The notes under the pieces were generated by a model. That model was not told the origin of the DNA and ran no database searches. It saw nothing but the letters and a program-made list of their open reading frames with translations. DNA of 10,000 bases from Kiritimatiellota bacterium (GTDB taxonomy: Bacteria; Verrucomicrobiota; Kiritimatiellia; JAAZAB01): contig VSJD01000151.1 in the NCBI GenBank assembly GCA_008636095.1, forward strand, positions 1-10,000, written 5' to 3'. This document shows, piece after piece, positions 5,313 through 10,000 of the stretch. Each line of letters opens with the position of its first letter. Within the stretch, counting starts at the first letter, position 1. The position numbers were made by a program, and so were the translations under genes.

Positions 5313-7271
5313 CCGTGCAATCCGGATCAGAACCCGGTCGGACCCCAGGTTGCGCCGGCCTAAGCGGAGCAAGGCGGCATCACCCCAGCCGCGCGGAATG
5401 CACAAGGTATCCACAATACGGATATGATCCATGCGGCACAGGGAGTGAAAATCCTTCAGCGTCGAGAGATGGATGTTGGGCGTGTCGTACCACTCGAAAG
5501 GCAGGGTACCGGAAACCGGCATCCGGCCCTCGAGTCCCAGCCGCAGGCGATGCCGCCAATTGCCGAAATTAGGGAAGCTCACGATCCCCTCGCGCGCCAC
5601 GCGCAGCATTTCGTTGAGGACCAGGCGCGGCTTGCGAACCACCTGCAAGGTCTGGCTGAGCACGGCATAATCGTAGGCCCGGTCCGGAATGACGCTTAAG
5701 CCCGCGTCGAGGTCGCACTGAAACACATCCAGGCCTTTGCGAAGAACGCTAATGACATGCTCCAGATCAATATCCATGCCCAGGCCGGTAATGGTTTTTC
5801 GGGCCATGAGTTCGCACAGCAGTTCACCGTCGCCGCAGCCGAGGTCGAGGACCCGCGCACCGGGGACAATTTGCTCAATAATGCGGATGTAATCCTCTCG
5901 CTCCAATTCACCGGGGGCAATTTTGCGTACAAGCCGCCGTAGCGCCGGAGGGATTGAGGGCATGTTCGACACCCGCGTATCCGCGCTCGCCTCGGCAAAT
6001 TGTCCGCCAGCGCCTGGGCGAAGCGCTTCTGCGGAGCCTGGTAGCGAGGCCGCTCTCGCATGGGCGTAGCGCTCCGGCGGAGCCTGGTCGGCGGGACACG
6101 CCGGCGGAGCCGGGCAAGAAGCGCTCGCTGATTCCAGGAACGTGCGCAGTACGTCGGTTAAATGTTCCACCTCTACCAGAAACGCGTCGTGCCCATAAGG
6201 CGACGGCAGGAGGCAATAGGAAACGTGCTTGCCGGCATGCACGAGCGCCCGGGCTACGGCCAGCGACTGTTCCGGCGGGAAGAGCCAGTCTGAGCTTAGG
6301 GCCACCACCAGGACATGCGTGCGCGGGTCCACGGAGCGGAACGCATCGGCCGGGTCGGCGCAATTTTCGGCCAGGTCAAAGATATCCATGGCCTCGGTAA
6401 TGTGCAGGTAGGAGTTGGCGTCGAACCGGTCAACAAACTTGGAGCCCTGGTAATCCAGATAGCTTTCCACCTGGAACGGGGTGGCAAAACGCGGCAGGGG
6501 CTCATGGATTGCCTTCTTCTCGCGCCCGAATTTGAGCTTCATATTTTCCGAGGAGAGATAGGTGATGTGTCCGATCATGCGCGCCTGGGCAAGACCCTGG
6601 GCAGGGGTCTGTGCTTTTCCATAATAGTCGCCATCGGCCCAGGCGGAATCGGCCTGGATGGCGTTGCGACCCACAATATCGAACGCCAGCGCCTGGGCCG
6701 AAAGACTCATGGCCGAAGCAATGCACACACCTTTGTCCACCACGAGAGGATAGCGGCGAATCCATTCCAGGACCTGCATGCCCCCGAACGACCCCCCAAT
6801 GACTGCCGCCAGGCGTTTGATGCCCAGATGCTGGAGCAGGAGATACTGGACGTGAACCATATCGCCGGTGGTGATTGCAGGAAAGGATGAGCCGTAGGGA
6901 CGGCCCGTGCGCGGATTGAGCGTCGAGGGCCCCGTTGTGCCCATACAGCCGCCGAGAATATTGCCGCAAATCACGTGGAAGCGGTTGGTGTCGATCCCCT
7001 TGCCCGGGCCGACCATGGCGTCCCACCAGCCGGCTTTTTTATCTTGCGGGCTGTGGTAACCGGCCACGTGCGCATCACCGGTAAGAGCGTGGCAAATGTA
7101 AATGACGTTGTCGCCGGCAGGAGCAAGCGCCCCGTAACTTTCGTAGGCCACCTGCAGGCCGGCCAAGCTTTCGCCGTTTTCCAGAATCAAACCCTCCGGC
7201 GGCAGACGGATGGCAACGTTCTTTGTTTCCACTAATCCCACGCTGTCTTCGGTTGTGCTCGGATCACTCAT
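5304..7271 (-). CDS. metXW: Homoserine O-acyltransferase (MetX) fused to MetW methyltransferase-like domain
   Basis: MetX acylates homoserine at the first committed step of methionine synthesis. MetW is a SAM-fold partner usually encoded next to metX in proteobacteria. Here both lie in one 655-residue frame. Residues 15-380 are MetX, an alpha/beta hydrolase with the nucleophile elbow GGSFGG (S161), acid D328 (SSDWLFPP) and H361 (YGHDAF). Residues 437-655 are MetW, with the SAM-type motif VLDLGCGDGE (474-483) and SFPNFGNWRHR (565-575). Between them is a low-complexity Ala/Pro linker (about 381-436). Whether acetyl- or succinyl-CoA is used cannot be read here. I chose ATG 7271 because the MetX homology begins soon after it; upstream codons to 7376 encode intergenic repeats. 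No strong ribosome binding site precedes it. An internal ATG at 5963 would give a separate 219-residue MetW, but it also lacks a ribosome binding site, so a fusion is favoured. Its position before cysE suggests a sulfur amino acid operon. Confidence 0.9.
   Translation of the reverse strand: MSDPSTTEDSVGLVETKNVAIRLPPEGLILENGESLAGLQVAYESYGALAPAGDNVIYICHALTGDAHVAGYHSPQDKKAGWWDAMVGPGKGIDTNRFHVICGNILGGCMGTTGPSTLNPRTGRPYGSSFPAITTGDMVHVQYLLLQHLGIKRLAAVIGGSFGGMQVLEWIRRYPLVVDKGVCIASAMSLSAQALAFDIVGRNAIQADSAWADGDYYGKAQTPAQGLAQARMIGHITYLSSENMKLKFGREKKAIHEPLPRFATPFQVESYLDYQGSKFVDRFDANSYLHITEAMDIFDLAENCADPADAFRSVDPRTHVLVVALSSDWLFPPEQSLAVARALVHAGKHVSYCLLPSPYGHDAFLVEVEHLTDVLRTFLESASASCPAPPACPADQAPPERYAHARAASLPGSAEALRPGAGGQFAEASADTRVSNMPSIPPALRRLVRKIAPGELEREDYIRIIEQIVPGARVLDLGCGDGELLCELMARKTITGLGMDIDLEHVISVLRKGLDVFQCDLDAGLSVIPDRAYDYAVLSQTLQVVRKPRLVLNEMLRVAREGIVSFPNFGNWRHRLRLGLEGRMPVSGTLPFEWYDTPNIHLSTLKDFHSLCRMDHIRIVDTLCIPRGWGDAALLRLGRRNLGSDRVLIRIARDS
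6016..6115. repeat. GC-rich tandem repeat encoding the MetX-MetW linker
   Basis: A 27-bp unit at 6016-6042 recurs at 6062-6088 with 24 of 27 bases identical, giving a 46-bp period. The unit runs GGGCGAAGCGCTTC then TGCGGAGCCTGGT. A shorter third echo, CGGCGGAGCCGGG, follows at 6102-6114. The second copy contains the 13-bp palindrome GCTCCGGCGGAGC (6071-6083). The block lies wholly inside the inter-domain linker of MetXW and stays in frame. It looks like repeat DNA captured between two formerly separate genes. Confidence 0.7.
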
Positions 7272-7296
7272 GTGTTTGGTGTTCAGGATTAATACC

Positions 7297-7342
7297 GGTA
7301 TGGGAGTATGAACTTGTGGCACATATGTTTGACTCCCATACC
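7297..7342. repeat. 11-bp perfect inverted repeat in the metXW leader
   Basis: GGTATGGGAGT at 7297-7307 is repeated exactly inverted as ACTCCCATACC at 7332-7342, with a 24-nt loop. The base of the left arm overlaps a perfect 10-bp palindrome ATACCGGTAT (7292-7301). It lies 26-71 bp upstream of the metXW start. If transcribed from the upstream gene or its own promoter, the leader RNA would fold here. I see no known methionine or SAM riboswitch architecture. Confidence 0.7.
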
Positions 7343-7361
7343 CCCATACTCCCCTGCGCCC
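7335..7361 (-). other. Predicted G-quadruplex motif in the metXW leader
   Basis: On the minus strand, which is the mRNA sense for metXW, four G-runs follow each other: GGG (7361-7359), GGGG (7354-7351), GGGGG (7345-7341) and GGG (7337-7335), with loops of 4, 5 and 3 nt. This satisfies the usual G3+N1-7 rule. The third and fourth runs are part of an octad repeat GTATGGGG/GTATGGGA and overlap one arm of the inverted repeat at 7297-7342, so the two structures exclude each other. Confidence 0.55.
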
Positions 7362-7371
7362 ATGCTTCTCT

Positions 7372-7390
7372 TCCATTCCCCGTTAACCAT
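7372..7390 (-). repeat. Dispersed 19-bp intergenic repeat, copy 1
   Basis: On the minus strand this reads ATGGTTAACGGGGAATGGA. It matches 17 of 19 bases of the sequence at 9948-9966 on the plus strand. Each copy lies shortly after a stop codon and in the sense direction of the gene it follows (here the UroD-like gene, 20 bp after its stop). A second ATGGTT occurs just upstream of it at 7404-7399. Confidence 0.55.
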
Positions 7391-7410
7391 CGAACACAAA
7401 CCATTCTTCA

Positions 7411-8499
7411 CTATGCGTATCTCGCCAGTTCCAGGCCGCGATCGCGGAAATAGAGGAACGTCTCGTAGTCCACATCCGGCGGCGTAGAATGATCCGATGA
7501 CAGAATATAGGGTGTTTTCGTTTGCATGAGCGGCAGGATTTTTTTCTTCAATTCCGCGTCTATGCGCTTGCGATCATTGGCGATGATCTCGCGAATGTCA
7601 ATATTCCCCATGAACCCTATCTTGTCCCCGTAGAGTTTGTTCAGCCGTACCATGTCCATGCCGGCCTTCACCTCCATGGCCTGGAGCATGTCAACACCAG
7701 CTTCGATCATATGCGGCACCAGCGGCTCAACAAAGCCGCACGAGTGCATGATCACCCGCAAGCCTTTGCTGTGCGCCCAGGCACAAGTACGCTTGTGCGC
7801 CGGCATGATAAGCTCACGGTACATGGCCGGCGACATGAACGGCTTCTCCTTGAACCCCATGTCTTCGTAAAAGAAAATACCGTCCGGCAAACCTTCTTCG
7901 GCGAACAGCATTTCCCACATGGCGCAGGTCAGGTCCGCGTAGGTTTCGGTCATGTCCCGTATCCAGTCCGGGTCCAGTGCCATGCCCATCAGCATATATT
8001 CGTGCCCACAAACCGGGTGCATCTGCTCGAACACGTTGATCCCGGCCCAGCAGAAAAATTCCTGGCGCTCCGCCGCTAGTTTTTTCACACGACGATAGCC
8101 CTCAAAATCTACACGGCGCCGATCAGGCTTCAGCAAGGGCTTGATATGCTGCTCCCAGCCTGCACGGTCCTTGACCATGAAATCCACATGCTCCGGAGTT
8201 CCGGATTTTTTCTTCCACCAGCGCAGGAGCGCCCCGTTGCCGTTGCGCACCAGCTTGGTTTCCTCATCTTCCTCGACAATGGTCTCCGGAACATCCAGGT
8301 TGGCGATGCAATTGAACCACCCGGCGCTCCAAAGCTCCATTTTGAAATGCAGGCCGAGATTCTCGTTTGGGTTTAAATGCCCCTGATCCGTCCAGCGCGC
8401 AACTGTTTCCGGCCATATGCTTTCCATAAACGAGGCGCGATCCGCCGGCTTGCGTTGGAGCAGATTACCAACCCGTTCCCTGGCCGTCATTGATTGCAT
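7411..8499 (-). CDS. Uroporphyrinogen decarboxylase (URO-D)/MtaA-family protein, probable methyltransferase
   Basis: The URO-D superfamily includes true uroporphyrinogen decarboxylase (HemE) and zinc-dependent methylcobamide:CoM methyltransferases (MtaA, MtbA), plus many uncharacterised relatives common in PVC bacteria. This 362-residue protein (numbered from the ATG at 8499) has the TIM-barrel blocks FYEDMGFKEKPFMSP (210-224) and GNIDIREI (298-305). Its HSCG at 252-255 matches the HXC zinc ligands of the MtaA branch. That favours methyl transfer or demethylation over heme synthesis. The substrate is unknown. The frame is open to a GTG at 8505, but AGGAG (8509-8505) overlaps that codon and is spaced five bases from the ATG at 8499, which is therefore preferred. 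The stop is TAG followed directly by TGA, so pyrrolysine readthrough is not expected. It heads the minus-strand run, 139 bp before metXW, and is divergent from the nucleoside kinase. Confidence 0.85.
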   Translation of the reverse strand: MQSMTARERVGNLLQRKPADRASFMESIWPETVARWTDQGHLNPNENLGLHFKMELWSAGWFNCIANLDVPETIVEEDEETKLVRNGNGALLRWWKKKSGTPEHVDFMVKDRAGWEQHIKPLLKPDRRRVDFEGYRRVKKLAAERQEFFCWAGINVFEQMHPVCGHEYMLMGMALDPDWIRDMTETYADLTCAMWEMLFAEEGLPDGIFFYEDMGFKEKPFMSPAMYRELIMPAHKRTCAWAHSKGLRVIMHSCGFVEPLVPHMIEAGVDMLQAMEVKAGMDMVRLNKLYGDKIGFMGNIDIREIIANDRKRIDAELKKKILPLMQTKTPYILSSDHSTPPDVDYETFLYFRDRGLELARYA

Positions 8500-8527
8500 A
8501 CGCACTCCTATGAATAAATAACCACAC

Positions 8528-8574
8528 TTCCTGCTTGATGTTTAAGCCATGACCGCGCCATAATCAAGCATGAA
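8528..8574. repeat. Inverted repeat bracketing the kinase promoter and start codon
   Basis: TTCCTGCTTGAT at 8528-8539 and ATCAAGCATGAA at 8563-8574 are inverted copies matching at 11 of 12 positions, including 8 consecutive bases; the centre is 23 nt. The left arm covers most of the proposed -35 element. The right arm overlaps the end of the -10 element and the ATG of the kinase gene. The position suits an operator shared by the divergent genes; no regulator is identified. Confidence 0.55.
8535..8564 (+). promoter_or_regulatory. Candidate sigma70 promoter giving a leaderless kinase mRNA
   Basis: TTGATG (8535-8540, 4 of 6 to consensus) and CATAAT (8559-8564, 5 of 6) are separated by 18 nt. 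The predicted transcript would begin about six or seven bases downstream, that is at or next to the ATG at 8570. No Shine-Dalgarno sequence exists before that ATG, which fits a leaderless message. This is pattern matching only. Confidence 0.4.
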
Positions 8575-9916
8575 ATCATCATTCCCCATCCTGCAGATTA
8601 TCAAGCGCGAAGGCAACTTGGCGCCTTATGACCGCGACCGGATCAGCACGGCAATCTTCCGGGCCATGGCCTCGCTTGGAAAGGGTGACCGCGCCCAAGC
8701 GGAAGCGTTCGCCCTGGACGTTGAGCACGCCCTGGTTGCCGCCTACGGGGTGGAAGCCACGCCGAGCGTGGAGGAAATTCAGGATATCGTCGAGGAAACG
8801 CTCATGGCCCGGGGAGCGATCAAGACCGCCCGCACCTACATCATTTACCGAAACCAGCGCGCCCAGGCCCGCGCCGCCCGCGCCTATGCTTTCGAAGTCA
8901 CCGACAATATCCCGTACAAAAAAATCTACGAGGTTTTGCGCTGGAACATGGACCACGGGTGCGACGCGATCAGCGACCTTAACGCCCTCATCGCCGGCGG
9001 ACACTTCCCCCGGCTCGTCCGGGAGGCCGACCGGCGCTACGACGAAGAACTCGACCAGTGTGCCGCCCAAATCCTTGAGCGGCAGGACGCCATCCGGCTG
9101 GTCATCGTCGCCGGGCCCTCTTCCTCCGGTAAAACGACCACGACGGCCAAGCTCAGCGAACGCCTGGCGCGCTTCGGGCTGGGGTTCAAGGCCATCAACG
9201 TGGATAACTATTTCTTCGATCTCGAACAGCATCCCAGGGACGAGTTCGGTGACTACGATTACGAGGCACCGCAGTCCTTGGACCTGCGGCTGATCAACGA
9301 GCACCTGAGCGCGCTCCTGGCCGGCGAGACCATCCAGGCCCCACGCTACGATTTTAAAACCGGCAAGCGCACCCTGACTGTCGACCCCCTGCGGTTGGAG
9401 CACAACCAGATCCTCCTGCTGGACAGCCTGCACGGATTGTATCAGGACATGACCCACAGCATTCCGGCGGAAAAAAAATTCCGGCTTTACATCGAAACCC
9501 TCGGCCAGTTACGCGCCGCCGACGGCGCCTTTATGCGCTGGGCCGACAATCGGCTCATGCGCCGCATGATCCGCGACAGTCTGAACCGTAATTCCCGGCC
9601 GGAGACGACGCTGACCCACTGGCACTACGTCCGGCGCAGTGAACTTAAAAACATCATCCCCTTCATTGGCACTGTAGATTTCCTGGTCAATAGCGCCCTG
9701 CCCTACGAGATTCCGATCCTGAAGCACAAGGTGTTCCGCTATTTCCCGGAAGCCGTCGCGCGCTACCACCAGGATCCCAGCCGGCAGGACGCCTATATCC
9801 GGGCCAAACGGGTCTATGATTTCCTGTCGCCCTTAACGGCCGTCGCCGATGACGCGTGCGTGCCGGCGGACTCACTGTTGCGGGAATTTATCGGCGGAAG
9901 CCGATACGAGACGTAA
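8570..9916 (+). CDS. ATP-cone domain fused to a uridine kinase-like P-loop nucleoside kinase
   Basis: Residues 7-100 form an ATP-cone: IIKREGNLAPYDRDRI near the start, then PSVEEIQDIVEETLM (65-79) and the closing ARTYIIYRNQR (87-97). ATP-cones sense ATP/dATP in ribonucleotide reductases and NrdR. Residues 101-175 are a helical bridge. From 176 comes a uridine kinase/phosphoribulokinase-type domain with Walker A GPSSSGKTTT (182-191), INVDNYFFD (209-217) in the substrate-binding region, PRYDFKTGKR (258-267), Walker B-like ILLLDSLHGL (281-290) and an arginine-rich lid NRLMRRMIRD (327-336). It probably phosphorylates a nucleoside such as uridine in the cytosol, but the substrate is not proved. 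Related bacterial kinases often carry a TGS-like N-terminus; here an ATP-cone takes that place, which suggests allosteric control by nucleotides. The gene stands alone, divergent from the UroD-like gene and ended by a strong hairpin. Confidence 0.85.
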   Translation: MKSSFPILQIIKREGNLAPYDRDRISTAIFRAMASLGKGDRAQAEAFALDVEHALVAAYGVEATPSVEEIQDIVEETLMARGAIKTARTYIIYRNQRAQARAARAYAFEVTDNIPYKKIYEVLRWNMDHGCDAISDLNALIAGGHFPRLVREADRRYDEELDQCAAQILERQDAIRLVIVAGPSSSGKTTTTAKLSERLARFGLGFKAINVDNYFFDLEQHPRDEFGDYDYEAPQSLDLRLINEHLSALLAGETIQAPRYDFKTGKRTLTVDPLRLEHNQILLLDSLHGLYQDMTHSIPAEKKFRLYIETLGQLRAADGAFMRWADNRLMRRMIRDSLNRNSRPETTLTHWHYVRRSELKNIIPFIGTVDFLVNSALPYEIPILKHKVFRYFPEAVARYHQDPSRQDAYIRAKRVYDFLSPLTAVADDACVPADSLLREFIGGSRYET

Positions 9917-9946
9917 CCCGATCCGTGCGTAAACGCACAGATCGGG
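9917..9946 (+). terminator. Strong hairpin immediately after the kinase stop codon
   Basis: CCCGATC (9917-9923) pairs with GATCGGG (9940-9946), and GTGCGT (9925-9930) with ACGCAC (9933-9938), with one C/A mismatch between the two stems and a tiny AA loop. The stem begins at the base after the TAA. No T-tract follows, so it is either a terminator without the U-run or an mRNA 3'-stabilising stem. Confidence 0.6.
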
Positions 9947-9976
9947 AATGGTTGAGGGGGAATGGATAATGGTTGA
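9947..9976 (+). repeat. Dispersed intergenic repeat, copy 2, with internal direct repeat
   Basis: The 19-mer at 9948-9966 matches 17 of 19 bases of the minus-strand copy at 7390-7372. AATGGTTGA also occurs twice here, at 9947-9955 and 9968-9976. The rest of the window to 10000 shows no gene or other structure. Confidence 0.5.
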
Positions 9977-10000
9977 TGCGAATAGCATATCTCTGAACAA

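Noticed and set aside
5228..5320. Longer serine acetyltransferase reading frame starting at 5320
   Set aside because: The extra 31 codons overlap the metXW stop, consist of heptad repeat DNA and have no ribosome binding site, whereas the ATG at 5227 has GGGGGA at good spacing.
5304..5963. Separate metW gene starting at the internal ATG at 5963
   Set aside because: The frame is continuous with metX, no stop codon lies between the domains, and no ribosome binding site precedes this ATG. Not fully excluded.
7272..7376. Longer metXW reading frame starting at 7376
   Set aside because: The extra residues are encoded by the G-rich octad repeat and inverted repeat. MetX homology starts after the ATG at 7271.
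7272..7410. SAM or other methionine riboswitch upstream of metXW
   Set aside because: The leader has an inverted repeat and G-runs, but I cannot match it to the conserved core of any known SAM riboswitch or T-box.
8579..9457. 292-residue open frame on the minus strand opposite the nucleoside kinase
   Set aside because: It is a shadow of the kinase coding sequence with no domain signature.

Overview
The window is GC-rich, densely coded bacterial chromosome. The gene mix suggests a member of the PVC superphylum (Verrucomicrobia, Kiritimatiellae or Lentisphaerae type). That mix is a GH4 glycosidase, a non-pyrrolysine MttB-family methyltransferase, a UroD-like methyltransferase, an exported DUF1573 protein and an ATP-cone nucleoside kinase. 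The taxonomic guess is inference from gene content, not from a marker gene. There is no rRNA, tRNA, CRISPR array, transposase or phage gene.

Layout. Positions 1-109 hold the 5' end of a gene on the minus strand that runs off the window. Divergent from it is a plus-strand pair: a GH4-family NAD-dependent glycoside hydrolase (202-1692) and an MttB-family corrinoid methyltransferase (1759-3189). These face a minus-strand run, read from right to left: UroD/MtaA-like protein (8499-7411), fused MetX-MetW (7271-5304), serine O-acetyltransferase (5227-4307) and an exported DUF1573 protein (4197-3211). Divergent from the UroD-like gene, on the plus strand, is an ATP-cone/uridine-kinase-like fusion (8570-9916), closed by a strong hairpin.

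How the genes may work together. MetXW and serine acetyltransferase make the two O-acylated acceptors (O-acylhomoserine and O-acetylserine) that enter sulfur assimilation, so the centre of the window is a methionine/cysteine block. The MttB-like and UroD-like proteins belong to families that act on either side of a methyl-corrinoid protein. No corrinoid protein is present here, and the two genes are about 4 kb apart on opposite strands, so a shared pathway is only a hypothesis.

The most notable items are: (1) the MetX-MetW fusion, whose linker is encoded by GC-rich tandem-repeat DNA; (2) an ATP-cone fused to a uridine-kinase-like domain, with a probably leaderless promoter bracketed by an inverted repeat; (3) a GH4 gene with two Rossmann-type N-termini in tandem, each with its own ribosome binding site; (4) two matching 7-bp/3-nt hairpins flanking the likely start codon of the DUF1573 gene; (5) intergenic gaps made of short-period repeats (heptads, octads), including a G-quadruplex motif that competes with a hairpin in the metXW leader; (6) a cysteine-rich N-terminal half in the serine acetyltransferase.
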